This document shows, one piece after another, positions 44,074-53,833 of a stretch of 64,000 nt of DNA (positions are counted from its first letter, which is position 1; the number at the start of each line of letters is the position of its first letter). The notes beneath the pieces were generated by a model, which had not been told where the DNA came from, did not search any database, and saw nothing but the letters and a program-made list of their open reading frames with translations. The translations under genes and the position numbers were made by a program. Source of the DNA: Massilia sp. MS-15 (GTDB lineage Bacteria > Pseudomonadota > Gammaproteobacteria > Burkholderiales > Burkholderiaceae_D); assembly GCF_020176695.1 (NCBI RefSeq), contig NZ_JAIWIA010000024.1, positions 1 to 64,000 on the forward strand. Direction: 5' to 3'.

Positions 44074-46848
44074 ATGAATCCGATCGATCGCACACGCGGC
44101 ACGGCTGCGCGCCTGGCCGCCGCCAGCCTCTGTTTCGTCATGGCTGGCGCCGCCTGGGGGGCGCCGCCAGCCGCCGCGCCGGCCCGCGCGTCGGCCCCAC
44201 TGCCGCAGGGCGTCACGCTCGGCCCCTCGGCCGAAGGCATTACCGAATACCGCCTCGCCAACGGCCTGAAAGTGCTGCTGTTCCCCGACAGCTCGCGCCC
44301 GACGGTCACCGTGAACGTCACCTACCTGGTCGGCTCGCGCCACGAGAACTATGGCGAGACCGGCATGGCCCACCTGCTGGAACACCTGCTGTTCAAGGGG
44401 ACCAAAAAAAATCCGGACATCACCGGCCAGTTCGCGCGCCGCGGCATGGATTTCAACGGCACCACCTCGCTCGACCGCACCAATTACTACGAGGTGTTCC
44501 AGGCGTCGAAGGACAACCTGGACTGGGCGCTGCAGATGGAAGCCGACCGCATGGCGAATTCGCCGGTGGCCCCAAAGGACCTGGCGTCCGAGATGACGGT
44601 GGTACGCAACGAGTTCGAGAGCGGCGAGAATTCGCCGGCCCAGGTGCTGTTCAAGCGCATGCAGAGCGTGGCCTACGACTGGCACAGCTATGGGCGCTCG
44701 ACCATCGGCAACCGCAGCGACATCGAGAACGTCCGCATCGCCAACCTGCAGGCCTTCTACCGGACCTGGTACCAGCCCGACAACGCGGTGCTGCTGGTGG
44801 CCGGGAAGTTCGAGCCGAACGCGACCCTGGCCCAGATCAACCGCCTGTTCGGCGCGATCCCGAAGCCGAAGCGCGCGCTGCCCCGGTTCTGGACCGTGGA
44901 GCCGACCCAGGACGGCGAGCGCAGCTTCGTCGTGCGACGCCAGGGCGACGTGCAGATCGTCGCGGTCGGCTACAAGATCCCGTCCGACTTGCAGGAAGAA
45001 TCCGAGGCGCTCGGCTTCGCCGCCGAGATCATGGGCGACGCGCCCAATGGCCGCCTGCACAAGCTGCTGGTGGAGAGCGGCAAGGCGAGCCAGGTGTTCA
45101 GCTTCGGCCAGACCGGCTACGCGCCCGGCCTGCAGTTCTACGGCGCGGTGGTGAAGAAGGGCGAGCCGCTGGAGCCGGTGCGCGAGGCGCTGCTCGAGGC
45201 GGTCGAAGGCCTGGCCAAGCAGCCGCCCACCACCGCGGAGATGGAACGCGTGCGCCGCGCCTGGCTCAACAACATCGAACGCAGCCTGAACGACGCGCAG
45301 GGTTTCGGGGTCGCGCTGTCGGAAGCGATCGCGCTGGGCGACTGGCGCCTGTATTTCCTGGGCCGCGAGCGCATCAAGGAGGTCAAGGCGGAACAGGTGG
45401 CGGCCAGCGCCGGCCGCTATTTCCTGCGCAGTAACCGGGTGGTCGGCAGCTTCGTGCCGGAAGAGACGCCGCTGCGCGCGGCGATCCCGCCCGCGCCGCC
45501 GGTGGACAGCGTGATGAAGGACTACCGGCCGGCGGCCTCGAACCTGGTGGCGGAAGACTTCGATCCCAGCCAGGACAACATCATGAAGCGCACCACGCTC
45601 ACCACGGCGGGCGGCGTGAAGCTGGCGCTGCTGCCCAAGAAGAACCGCGGCGAGACCGTGACCGTGCAGCTGCGCCAGCACTTCGGCGACGAGAACAACC
45701 TGTTCGGCAAGGGGATGACGTCGGCGCTGACCTCGGCCATGCTGATGCGCGGCACCAGCAAGTACAGCCGCGCCGAGCTGGCCGACGCCTTCGACAAGCT
45801 CAAGATGGTGGGCGGTCCGAACAGCTTCCAGACCACGCGCGCCAACCTGGCCGAGGCCATCAGGCTGGCCGCCCACGTGCTCAAGGAACCGGCCCTGCCG
45901 GCGGCCGAGTTCGAGCAGCTGCGCAAGCAGATCCTGACCGGCCTGGAGGCCAGCCGCAACGAACCGCAAAGCGTGGCGGCGCGCGCGCTGGCCACCCACT
46001 TCAACCAGTACCCGCGTGGCGACATCCGCCATGCCAATACCCTGGAAGAAGACATCGCGGACCTGCAGGCGGTGCGCCTGGAAGACCTGGCGGCCTTCCA
46101 CCGCGGCTTCTACAACACCCATCCGGCCGAGATGGCGATCGTGGGCGACTTCGACCCGAAGGAAATCGTGCCGCTGGTGGACGCGCTGTTCGGCAAGTGG
46201 ACCGCGCCGGAGAAGGTGGCGCCGGTGCTGCGCCGCCACGCCGAGGTGGCGCCGGTCGCGCGCACCCTCGACACCCCGGACAAGGAAAACGGCTTCTACC
46301 TGGCCGGCATGAACCTCGACCTGAATGTCGATGACGCCGACTACCCGGCGCTGATGCTGGCCAATTACATCTTCGGCGAGGGCGGCCTGAAGTCGCGCCT
46401 GATGGACCGCATCCGCCAGAAGGATGGCCTGTCCTATGGCGGCGGCTCGGAACTGGCGGCGGGCGACCTGGACCGCGCCGGCAGCTTCTCGATCAGCGCC
46501 ATCGCCGCGCCCCAGAACCTGCGCAAGCTGGACGCCGCCGTGCGCGACGAGCTGGCGCGCGCCGTGGCCAAGGGTTTCACGGAACAGGAACTGGCCGACG
46601 CCAGGTCCGGCCTGATGCAGCAGCGCCTGCAGAACCGCGCCAACGACGCCGCCCTGGCCGCGGGCTGGACTTCCTACCTGTACCGCGGCCGCGACTTCAC
46701 CTGGTCGGCCGCGTTCGAGCGCAAGCTGATGGCGGTCACCCTGCCGCAAATGAACGCGGCCTTCCGCAAGGCAATCGATCCGGCCAAGCTGTCGGTGATC
46801 ATGGCGGGCGACCAGGGCAAGGCGGGCAAGGGAAGCGGCCAGCCCTAG
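44074..46848 (+). CDS. Periplasmic M16-family zinc metallopeptidase (tandem domains)
   Basis: A 924-residue insulinase/pitrilysin-like peptidase. Signal peptide to about residue 30 (MAGAAWGAPPA). The first M16 half holds the inverted zinc motif HLLEH (His100, Glu103, His104 in GMAHLLEHLLFKGT) and a downstream RNEFESGEN supplying the third ligand. The second half (from about residue 510) keeps the fold (FGDENNLFGKGMTSALTSAML) but lacks the HxxEH motif and would be structural. It resembles the PqqL/YhjJ group of exported peptidases. Substrates are unknown. Confidence 0.92.
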   Translation: MNPIDRTRGTAARLAAASLCFVMAGAAWGAPPAAAPARASAPLPQGVTLGPSAEGITEYRLANGLKVLLFPDSSRPTVTVNVTYLVGSRHENYGETGMAHLLEHLLFKGTKKNPDITGQFARRGMDFNGTTSLDRTNYYEVFQASKDNLDWALQMEADRMANSPVAPKDLASEMTVVRNEFESGENSPAQVLFKRMQSVAYDWHSYGRSTIGNRSDIENVRIANLQAFYRTWYQPDNAVLLVAGKFEPNATLAQINRLFGAIPKPKRALPRFWTVEPTQDGERSFVVRRQGDVQIVAVGYKIPSDLQEESEALGFAAEIMGDAPNGRLHKLLVESGKASQVFSFGQTGYAPGLQFYGAVVKKGEPLEPVREALLEAVEGLAKQPPTTAEMERVRRAWLNNIERSLNDAQGFGVALSEAIALGDWRLYFLGRERIKEVKAEQVAASAGRYFLRSNRVVGSFVPEETPLRAAIPPAPPVDSVMKDYRPAASNLVAEDFDPSQDNIMKRTTLTTAGGVKLALLPKKNRGETVTVQLRQHFGDENNLFGKGMTSALTSAMLMRGTSKYSRAELADAFDKLKMVGGPNSFQTTRANLAEAIRLAAHVLKEPALPAAEFEQLRKQILTGLEASRNEPQSVAARALATHFNQYPRGDIRHANTLEEDIADLQAVRLEDLAAFHRGFYNTHPAEMAIVGDFDPKEIVPLVDALFGKWTAPEKVAPVLRRHAEVAPVARTLDTPDKENGFYLAGMNLDLNVDDADYPALMLANYIFGEGGLKSRLMDRIRQKDGLSYGGGSELAAGDLDRAGSFSISAIAAPQNLRKLDAAVRDELARAVAKGFTEQELADARSGLMQQRLQNRANDAALAAGWTSYLYRGRDFTWSAAFERKLMAVTLPQMNAAFRKAIDPAKLSVIMAGDQGKAGKGSGQP

Positions 46849-46941
46849 AAGCAACAGCCCGGACGCCGGGCATGACAAAGCCCTCGCCCCTGCGTTAAAA
46901 TGTTTCCCTTGGGAACCATTTTGCAAGGCATCAGGAGTAAC

Positions 46942-47733
46942 ATGAGAGGGATAGCAAAAGCGCAAGCGCCAAACGAGGGCGGCTTTGCCGGCAAGGTGGC
47001 GCTGGTGACGGGCGCGGCCAGCGGCATCGGCCGCGCCACGGCGCTGGCGTTCGGCCGTGCCGGCGCCCACGTGGTGGTGGCCGACACGGCCGTCGACGGC
47101 GGCCATGCGACGGCGGCGATGATCGTCGAATCGGGCGGCAAGGCGCTGTTCGTGCGCAGCGACATCGGCAAGGCGGCCGATGTCGAGGCACTGGTCGACA
47201 AGACCATCAACTACTACGGCCGGCTGGACATTGCGGTCAACAATGCCGCGATCGACGAAGAGAGCGCGCCGCTGGCCGAGGGCGACGAGGCGCAGTACGA
47301 CCGCATCATGGACGCCAACGTCAAGGGCGTGTGGCTGTGCATGAAGTACCAGCTGCGCCAGATGCTCAGGCAGGGCAGCGGGGCGATCGTCAACGTGGCC
47401 TCGGTCTCGGGCCTGGTCGGCGCGCCGAACCGCGCGATCTATGCCGCCAGCAAGCACGCGGTGCTGGGCCTGACCCGCAGCGCCGCGGCCGAATATGCGC
47501 GCGAAGGCATCCGCATCAACGCGCTGTGTCCGGCGGCGGTGAAGACCCCGATGCTGGCGCGCTTCGTCGAACGCGATCCGGCCGCCGAGGAGAAGCTGGA
47601 GGCGAGCCATCCGATGGGCCGCGTGGCCGAGACCATCGAGGTCGCGAATGCGGCACTGTGGCTGGCTTCGGAGCAGGCCTCGTATGTGAACGGCCACGAG
47701 CTGGTGGTCGACGGCGGCTTCACCGCGGTGTAA
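46942..47733 (+). CDS. Short-chain dehydrogenase/reductase (SDR)
   Basis: A 263-residue classical SDR: cofactor motif VTGAASGIGRATA, NNAAI, catalytic Ser in VNVASVSGL and Tyr-Lys in YAASKHAV, and a C-terminal GHELVVDGGFTA. Asp in VVADTAV after beta-strand 2 suggests NAD(H) preference. Start ATG 46942 has AGGAG four bases upstream; the frame is open earlier but without support. The substrate is unknown. It is convergent with the GntR gene. Confidence 0.92.
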   Translation: MRGIAKAQAPNEGGFAGKVALVTGAASGIGRATALAFGRAGAHVVVADTAVDGGHATAAMIVESGGKALFVRSDIGKAADVEALVDKTINYYGRLDIAVNNAAIDEESAPLAEGDEAQYDRIMDANVKGVWLCMKYQLRQMLRQGSGAIVNVASVSGLVGAPNRAIYAASKHAVLGLTRSAAAEYAREGIRINALCPAAVKTPMLARFVERDPAAEEKLEASHPMGRVAETIEVANAALWLASEQASYVNGHELVVDGGFTAV

Positions 47734-47758
47734 GGCACGGCCGGCAGGGCCGGCCTTT

Positions 47759-48499
47759 TCACGACGCGTTCAGCTCCGCCACGAAATCGTACATGTCGCC
47801 CCTGAAGTAGGAGCGGCAGAACTCCACCGCCCGCCCGTCGCGGGCAAAGCCGAGCCGCTCCACGCACAGGCCCGCATCGCCTTCGCGGGTCTGCAGCAGG
47901 CGCGCCTGCTCGGCGCCCAGCAGCAGGGCCGACAGGCGCTGCAGCGCGCGCACCGGCCGGTTGCCACCCGCTTCCAGCGCCGCATACATCGAGTCTTCCA
48001 CCGCATCGAGCGAGGCCAGGGCGAAGGCGGCGATGGTGGCGTATTCCACGCACATCGGCAGCTCGTCCGCGTAGCGGATGCGGTGGAAGCGGTACACCGG
48101 CGTGCCCGGCGAGAGCCGCAGGCGCAGCGCTTCCTCGGGCGTGACCAGGCCTTCGGCGCGGCGCAGCCATTCGTTGCGCGGCACCCGGCCGCGCGCCCGC
48201 ATGTCCTCGGAAAACGAGGAGAGGCGGGCGAAGTTCTTCTCGATGCGCCCGTTGACGAAGTTACCGGCGCCGGCGCGCCGCACCAGCAGGCCTTCCTCGA
48301 CCAGCGCGTCGATCGCCTTGCGCACCGTGATGCGCGAAATTCCGAGCTCCTGCGCCAGCTGGCGCTCGGCCGGCAAGGCGCTGGCCGCGCCCCAGGCGCC
48401 TTCGCCGATGGCGCGGCGCAGCGCGTATTGCAGCTGCTGGTAAAGGGGGAGCTTGCCGCCGCCGGCGGCCGATTGCATCAGTTCCGCAAGTCCGTTCAT
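47759..48499 (-). CDS. GntR/HutC-family regulator with UTRA domain
   Basis: A 246-residue repressor. The N-terminal winged helix shows LYQQLQYALRRAI, LPAERQLAQELGISRITVRKAIDALVEEGLL. The C-terminal UTRA effector domain shows FSEDMRARGRVP, YRFHRIRYADELPMCVEYATI and FCRSYFRGDMYDF. The NagR/DasR/YvoA branch of this family controls amino-sugar use with GlcN-6-P or GlcNAc-6-P as effector. A nag operon lies 3.3 kb away on the same strand, so it is a candidate regulator of it; this link is inferred. Confidence 0.9.
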   Translation of the reverse strand: MNGLAELMQSAAGGGKLPLYQQLQYALRRAIGEGAWGAASALPAERQLAQELGISRITVRKAIDALVEEGLLVRRAGAGNFVNGRIEKNFARLSSFSEDMRARGRVPRNEWLRRAEGLVTPEEALRLRLSPGTPVYRFHRIRYADELPMCVEYATIAAFALASLDAVEDSMYAALEAGGNRPVRALQRLSALLLGAEQARLLQTREGDAGLCVERLGFARDGRAVEFCRSYFRGDMYDFVAELNAS

Positions 48500-48528
48500 T
48501 CCCGCATTCTACCGCTCCCTTCCGCTTC

Positions 48529-49608
48529 CTACTTTGGGCGCGGGTTGCGCAGCGGGTGCTCGGCCAGGGCCACCCGCCCGGCGCGGATCTCGCCCACCGC
48601 CGCGGCCACTGCGCGCGCCACGTTGCGCACCTCCTCCTGCACCGCCGTGTCGCGGTCGAGCGCCTCGTGGCTGGCGGCGTAGGATTCGTAGTAGCCGATG
48701 AAGCGGTCGAGCTGGGCGAAGCTGCCGGCATCGACCAGGCCCATCCACGACAGCCAGTCGGCCAGCGCTCGCCGCGTGCCCTCGATGCCGGCCACGTCGC
48801 CATGCACCACCAGCCCGTAGGCGCGTCCCGCCAGGTGCTTCGGATAGTCCCAGCCGTCCAGTTCGAGCGCCTTGGCTTCCTCTACCGTCTTGCCGTGGGT
48901 GGAGGTGGGGTCGGGGTTGCCGCCGTCGGCACAGACCAGGCGGTCGATCATCAGCTTGAGCGCGCTGGGCGTCTGGTACCAGTACACGGGCGTGAGGATG
49001 ATGATGCCGTGCGCGAGGGTCCAGCGCTCGTAGATCTCGTTCATCCAGTCATTCACCTGGCGCTCGGCATGGTTCGGGTAGCAGCTGCACGGCCAGTGGC
49101 ACAGCGGCATGGCGGTCGAGACGCAGCCCTTGCAGGGGTGGATATGGCGGTCGTAGTCGGAAGTGAGGCGGCTCAGGTCGAGCACGTCGGCCTCGAATCC
49201 CTCGGCTTCGAGGACCTCGCGCGCCAGCATGCTCAGGCGCCACGTCTTGGAGATCTCGCCGGGGCAGCTGCCGTCATTGCGCGCCGCGCCGTTGATCAGG
49301 AGCACCCGGCTGCGCGTGGCGGGATCCTTCTGCCGCGCCTCGGCCGCCAGCAGGCGGTCGCGCGCCTCCTTCCACTCCACCGAGAGGTCGTAACCTGGGT
49401 CGGCGAAGCCCGGCCCCGCTTTCACGGTGCGCGGCGCCTTGCGCCCTTCGTGGTAGGCGTCCCAGGCCACCTGTTCGATCGCGTCCAGTTGCGGCCCCAG
49501 GGCCTCGTAGGCCGGATCGAAGAAGGCCTGGCGGAAGCGCAGGTGGAACTCGTCGCGTCCGAGCGGGGCGGGCGCCTGCCCGGTGCGTTTCTCGGGTACC
49601 TGTGTCAT
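48529..49608 (-). CDS. NADPH-dependent FMN reductase/flavodoxin-fold protein
   Basis: A 359-residue protein. The first 95 residues are a polar extension. The flavodoxin-like core (about 100-300) has VLLINGAARNDGSCPGEISKTW (FMN phosphate loop), HPCKGCVSTA, GIIILTPVYWYQTPSALKLMIDRLVCADGG and YGLVVHGDVAGIEGTRRAL (parts quoted). Several cysteines (CKGC, CHWPCSC) cluster near the flavin site and could bind a metal or be redox-active. It probably reduces FMN or a quinone-like substrate. It lies 29 bases upstream of the GntR gene and may be co-transcribed with it. Confidence 0.85.
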   Translation of the reverse strand: MTQVPEKRTGQAPAPLGRDEFHLRFRQAFFDPAYEALGPQLDAIEQVAWDAYHEGRKAPRTVKAGPGFADPGYDLSVEWKEARDRLLAAEARQKDPATRSRVLLINGAARNDGSCPGEISKTWRLSMLAREVLEAEGFEADVLDLSRLTSDYDRHIHPCKGCVSTAMPLCHWPCSCYPNHAERQVNDWMNEIYERWTLAHGIIILTPVYWYQTPSALKLMIDRLVCADGGNPDPTSTHGKTVEEAKALELDGWDYPKHLAGRAYGLVVHGDVAGIEGTRRALADWLSWMGLVDAGSFAQLDRFIGYYESYAASHEALDRDTAVQEEVRNVARAVAAAVGEIRAGRVALAEHPLRNPRPK

Positions 49609-49732
49609 GCCGTCCTCCTCGCCTGTGCCGTGCGTGCATTATCGGCGTGGCGATGGCGGGCCGATGTACGCCCACGCACATTCGGCTGGCAAAGTCAGGA
49701 CAATCGCCGGACGCCGCACGGCTGCCGCGGAC

Positions 49733-49759
49733 GAAAAAAAACCGGGCCCGCGGGCCCGG
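49733..49759 (-). terminator. Rho-independent terminator of the TPR gene
   Basis: A self-complementary CCGGGCCCGCGGGCCCGG (49742-49759) is followed on the minus strand by a run of eight or more T. It lies 22 bases past the TPR gene stop. Confidence 0.85.
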
Positions 49760-49781
49760 CTGGCGTGGCAATGCCGCGCTC

Positions 49782-51092
49782 TTACTGGGCAGCGACGGCG
49801 CCGCCACCCTGCTGCAGCAGCAGGACCCAGTACTTGGCCAGGTCGGCCGCGCCGCCCTTGCCGTTGATGCCCTGGAAGGTCTGGATCGCTTCGGCCTTCT
49901 TGCCGGCGCGAACCTGTGCCATGCCGAGGCGCAGCTTGGCTTCGTCCGGGGCCTTCAGGCCGCCCTTGGCGATACCCTGCTGGATGAAGCCGACGCCCTT
50001 GTCGGCCTGGCCCATGGTGGCATAGGCCCAGCCCAGGTTGACCAGGCCGGCGCCGGTCTTGGCCTTGGCCGCGTTGGCTTCGCCCGCGGCGATGGTCTTG
50101 ACGTCGTCGGCGGCCTGCTTGGTGGCCTTGGCGCGCAGGGCGCTCAGGGCCTTGGCGTCGCTGCCCTTGCCCAGCACGCCGGCATTGAAGCCCGCGTCCA
50201 GCACCTGCTTGGCCTCGGCCGGGAAGCCGTCGCGCATCGCGATCTCGGCCAGGTAGGAATAGTGCTCAGGCGGCATTTCCTTCACCGCGGCCATTTCCAG
50301 GCGCAGCATGTCGGCGCCGTAGGTCGGCTCGTCGAAACCCGGCTTGCGGGTCACGCCGCGGCTCAGCAGGTCCATCCAGAAGTCGTCGGTCGGATAGTAC
50401 TGGACCAGGTTCTCGAGGGCGAACAGGTAGGTGTCGCTGTCCTTGGCCTTGTTCGCTTCCTGGCCCAGCAGGCGCAGGTCGTTCTCGGACGGCTTCTGGC
50501 CGGCCTGCTTGGCCGCGTTGATGTTGGTCATCAACAAGGTCTTGGCGCCGGCGAAGTTGCCGCTGCTGACCTGGGCACGCGACAGTGCGCTACGCACCTT
50601 GTTCGGGTCGCCGCCTTCGTTCTGGAAGCGGGTGTACCACTCGACCGCCTTGGCATAGTTCTTGGCGTTGTAGTTGGCGTCACCCAGGGCCTGGAAGTAA
50701 TTCAGCTGGTCGCCCTTCTCGAGGCGGCCCGAGGCCAGGATCGCTTCCATGGTCGCAATGGCGGTCGCACTGTTCTCGGTGGCCAGGGCCCACGACAGCT
50801 TCATGCGGTTGATCACGTAGTCTTCGTAGGGCGTGCGGTTCTGGATCGCCTCGGCCTGGGTGATGCGGTTCTGCACTTCGCTGTAGTTCTTGGCATCCAT
50901 CAGGGGCTTGAGGGCGGCCGGATCGAGCAGCTTGAACATTTCGGGACGGACGGTGTCCTTCGCCGCTGCCGGCGCGGCGGCAGCCGGCGCATCGCTCTTC
51001 TGCTGTGCGTGGGCGCTGGAAACCAGTGCCGGGGCGGATACGCCGATCGCGGCGAGCATCAGGCAGAGGCGGGCAAGACGGAATTGGGCCAT
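49782..51092 (-). CDS. Periplasmic tetratricopeptide-repeat protein
   Basis: A 436-residue exported protein. Signal peptide to about residue 29 (ALVSSAHAQ). A flexible Ala/Pro stretch is followed by TPR-type helical pairs, for example NYFQALGDANYNAKNYAKAVEWYTRF and AGLVNLGWAYATMGQADKGVGFIQQGIAKG (parts quoted), and ends with a Gln/Gly tail. TPR proteins mediate protein contacts; no enzymatic motif is seen. It follows the nag operon on the same strand 164 bases later, with its own terminator. Its relation to sugar use is uncertain. Confidence 0.85.
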   Translation of the reverse strand: MAQFRLARLCLMLAAIGVSAPALVSSAHAQQKSDAPAAAAPAAAKDTVRPEMFKLLDPAALKPLMDAKNYSEVQNRITQAEAIQNRTPYEDYVINRMKLSWALATENSATAIATMEAILASGRLEKGDQLNYFQALGDANYNAKNYAKAVEWYTRFQNEGGDPNKVRSALSRAQVSSGNFAGAKTLLMTNINAAKQAGQKPSENDLRLLGQEANKAKDSDTYLFALENLVQYYPTDDFWMDLLSRGVTRKPGFDEPTYGADMLRLEMAAVKEMPPEHYSYLAEIAMRDGFPAEAKQVLDAGFNAGVLGKGSDAKALSALRAKATKQAADDVKTIAAGEANAAKAKTGAGLVNLGWAYATMGQADKGVGFIQQGIAKGGLKAPDEAKLRLGMAQVRAGKKAEAIQTFQGINGKGGAADLAKYWVLLLQQGGGAVAAQ

Positions 51093-51256
51093 GAATAATC
51101 CTTCAATGGAGTCGAAAATAAGGGGAGTGCACTCAGGACATGCATACTCGGAAATATAGTGAGAATGCTATCCCGGCAAAGTGTGCATTGTCCCATAAAA
51201 CTGCCTTTTTCAGGCCCGGCAATTGTGCCGCAGCCCGGGCCGCGGTGCGCGCACGG

Positions 51257-52780
51257 TTACATAGCGTTACCGAGTTTCGCCGAGGCAGCATCGAAGCCCG
51301 GTACCGGGCAGCGTCCCGGCGCCCCGCCTTCGCCGGCCAGCCAGGCCAGCACCGCTTCCAGGGCCGGCGGCGCGAAGCCGTAGCTCATCAGGGCCGGGGC
51401 GGCGAAGTCGAGCGCCTGGTACGGGTTCCACAAGGCCAGGTGCAGGTCCGGGCGCCATGTCGCGCGCGCATGGGGACCGTAGCGCCGGCGCGAGGTCGAG
51501 GCCAGGATCGTGAAGCGGCCGTCCTGCGCCAGCGCGTTCCAGTCGAAGCGCTCGGCGTCGGCAAAGGTGACCAGCTCGACCTCGTACAGGCGGCCGAGCA
51601 GGGCGGCCAGGGCGGCGGCCGGCACCCCGGCCTCGGACACGCCGTCGCTGACCACGTCGGCGCGCGCCACCAGGCGCACCGCGCTGCCGGGCGCGGGTGG
51701 ACGCGGCTGGCCGAGCGCGGTGAGGCCCGCCTGCCAGGCGCGCGCCATCAGGGCGCGGTCCTCGGCGTCGCGCGTGTAGGGCGCAGGGCCGGCCGGATGC
51801 GCCTGCGCCAGGCGGGACAGGCGCGCCAGGCGCGCATGCACTTCCGCCAGCGGCAGCACACCGGTGCGGATGGCGGCGGCGATCGCGTGCACGGTGTCGC
51901 GCTGGCTTTCGCGCGAGCCGATCGCCATCACCATGTCGGCGCCCGCCGCCAGCGCGTTCACTGCCGCTTCGCCGGCGCCGTAGCGGTGCGCGATCGCGTG
52001 CATGTCCATGCCGTCGGTGATGATCACGCCTCCATAGCCGAAGCGCTGGCGCAGGATGCCCGTCAGGATCGCGCGCGACATCGTGGCCGGATGCGCCGGG
52101 TCGAGCGCGGGATACACGATGTGCGCGGTCATCACCGCGCTGGCCTTCGGCGCGGCGATGCGGAAGGGGGCGAACTCGAAGCGCTCCAGTTCCGCCAGCG
52201 GCTTGTCGACGGTGGGCAGGTCGCGGTGCGAATCGACGTGGGTGTCGCCGTGGCCGGGGAAGTGCTTGACGCAGCAGGCCACGCCCTCGCTTTCGCTGCC
52301 CTCCATCCAGGCCATCGCGATGCGGGTCGCGGCAGCGGGATCGGCGCCGAAGGAGCGCTCGGCGATCACCGGGTTGTGCGGGTTGTTGTTCAGGTCCAGC
52401 ACCGGCGCGAAGTTCCAGTTGAAGCCGAGCGCGCGCACGGCCCGCGCCACCGCCGCGCCGACCTCGCGCGCAAAAAGCGGGTCGCCGGCCGCGCCCAGCG
52501 CCATCGCGCTCGGCGGCGCCGGCACCCAGGTGGCGCGCACCACGGCGCCGCCTTCCTGGTCGAGGGCCAGCAGCGCTTCCGGACCCATTGCCGCGCGCAG
52601 GGCGCCGGTGAAGCGGACCAGCTGGGCCGCATCCGTCATGTTCTGGCGGAACAGGCAGGCGCCGCGCACCCGGTACTGGCGAATGAAGGCCTCGGTATCG
52701 GCATCGAGTTCGGTGCCGAACAGGCGCACCATGATCAGTTGCCCGGCGAGGGCGAGGTAGTCGTCGTGCTGCTCTGCCAT
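51257..52780 (-). CDS. GH3-family beta-N-acetylhexosaminidase (NagZ-like)
   Basis: A 507-residue glycosidase releasing terminal GlcNAc. The NagZ motif is KHFPGHGDTHVDSH (His177 and Asp179 form the acid/base pair typical of this subclass), and the nucleophile is Asp256 in VIITDGMDM. There is no signal peptide, so it acts in the cytoplasm on imported chitobiose-like or muropeptide fragments. At 507 residues it is longer than E. coli NagZ (341) and carries a C-terminal extension (about 345-507) of unknown role. It lies 21 bases after the deaminase gene at the end of the nag operon. Confidence 0.92.
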   Translation of the reverse strand: MAEQHDDYLALAGQLIMVRLFGTELDADTEAFIRQYRVRGACLFRQNMTDAAQLVRFTGALRAAMGPEALLALDQEGGAVVRATWVPAPPSAMALGAAGDPLFAREVGAAVARAVRALGFNWNFAPVLDLNNNPHNPVIAERSFGADPAAATRIAMAWMEGSESEGVACCVKHFPGHGDTHVDSHRDLPTVDKPLAELERFEFAPFRIAAPKASAVMTAHIVYPALDPAHPATMSRAILTGILRQRFGYGGVIITDGMDMHAIAHRYGAGEAAVNALAAGADMVMAIGSRESQRDTVHAIAAAIRTGVLPLAEVHARLARLSRLAQAHPAGPAPYTRDAEDRALMARAWQAGLTALGQPRPPAPGSAVRLVARADVVSDGVSEAGVPAAALAALLGRLYEVELVTFADAERFDWNALAQDGRFTILASTSRRRYGPHARATWRPDLHLALWNPYQALDFAAPALMSYGFAPPALEAVLAWLAGEGGAPGRCPVPGFDAASAKLGNAM

Positions 52781-52801
52781 GTCGCTTCGTCTCGCTTGGT
52801 C

Positions 52802-53833
52802 TCAGTTGGTCTTCGTGACTTTGCTCAGGTGGCGCGGCTGGTCGGGGTCCAGTCCGCGCGCTTCGGACAGGCGCGCCGCCATCATGTAGAAGGCCTGGAT
52901 CGCGGCGATCGGGTCGAGTTCGGGCAGGGCGGCCACCGGCAGCGTGAGGTCGCGGCTGGCGACGTCTTCGGGGGCGGCCAGCAGCACGCGCGCGCCGCGC
53001 CCGCGCATCTCCTCGGCCAGCGCCACCAGGCCGGCCTGGGCCGGGCCGCGGGTGGCGAAGATCAGCAGCGGATAGCCGTCCTCGATCAGCGCCATCGGGC
53101 CGTGCTTGATCTCGGCGCCGCTGAAGGCTTCGGCCTGCAGGGCCGAGGTTTCCTTGAATTTCAGGGCCGCTTCCAGCGCCACCGGGAAGCTGATGCCGCG
53201 TCCGACCACCATGATGTTGCGGGCCGGGGCCAGCGCCTCGATCGCCGGCGACCAGTCGAGCGTGCTGGCGGCGCGCAGCGTATCGGGCAGGGCCGCGATG
53301 CCGTCCTGCAGTTGGCGGTCGTCCTGCCAGTGCGCGACCAGGCGCGCGCCGGCCACCAGGCTGGCGATGAAGCTCTTGGTGGCGGCCACGCTTTTCTCCT
53401 GGCCGGCGTGCAGTGGCATGGTCCATTCGGCGGCGCGCGCCAGCGGCGAGGCGGCGTCGTTCACCAGCGCCACAGTGGTGGCGCCGCCGGCGCGGAAGTA
53501 CTGGATCGGCTCGACCACGTCCGGGCTCTGGCCGGACTGCGAGATCGCTATCGCCAGCGTGTCGCGCGTGACCAGGGGCGACTTGTACAGCGTGACCAGG
53601 GACATCGGCAGCGAGGTCACCAGGCGGCCCATGCGCGCCATGATCAGGTAGGCCAGGTAGCTCGAGGCATGGTCGGAGCTGCCGCGCGCCACCGTCACCG
53701 CGCTGTGGAAGCTGGCCGCGCGCAGTGCCGCGCCGAGCTGCGCATAGCGTTCGGTATCCTGGGCCAGCTGCCGGGCGACGCAGTCGCCGGCCGACAGGGC
53801 TTCCTGGTACATCAGCGAATGCGGGACGCTCAC
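52802..53833 (-). CDS. SIS-domain glucosamine-6-phosphate deaminase (NagB-II type)
   Basis: A 343-residue protein with two SIS sugar-phosphate domains: TVARGSSDHASSYLAY / AIAISQSGQSPDVVEP and VVGRGISFPVALEAALKFKETSALQAEAFSGAEIKHGPMALIE (parts quoted). It resembles the isomerase half of GlmS without the glutaminase domain, the hallmark of NagB-II, which converts GlcN-6-P to Fru-6-P and ammonia. GTG 53833 is the start: AAGGAG lies upstream and GTGA overlaps the nagA stop. It replaces classical NagB in this operon. Confidence 0.9.
   Translation of the reverse strand: MSVPHSLMYQEALSAGDCVARQLAQDTERYAQLGAALRAASFHSAVTVARGSSDHASSYLAYLIMARMGRLVTSLPMSLVTLYKSPLVTRDTLAIAISQSGQSPDVVEPIQYFRAGGATTVALVNDAASPLARAAEWTMPLHAGQEKSVAATKSFIASLVAGARLVAHWQDDRQLQDGIAALPDTLRAASTLDWSPAIEALAPARNIMVVGRGISFPVALEAALKFKETSALQAEAFSGAEIKHGPMALIEDGYPLLIFATRGPAQAGLVALAEEMRGRGARVLLAAPEDVASRDLTLPVAALPELDPIAAIQAFYMMAARLSEARGLDPDQPRHLSKVTKTN

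Noticed and set aside
43957-47697. A 1246-codon open frame on the minus strand across the CBS, M16 and SDR genes
   Set aside because: It lies antisense to three well-supported genes and its translation is Arg/His/Ala/Gly low complexity without a domain.
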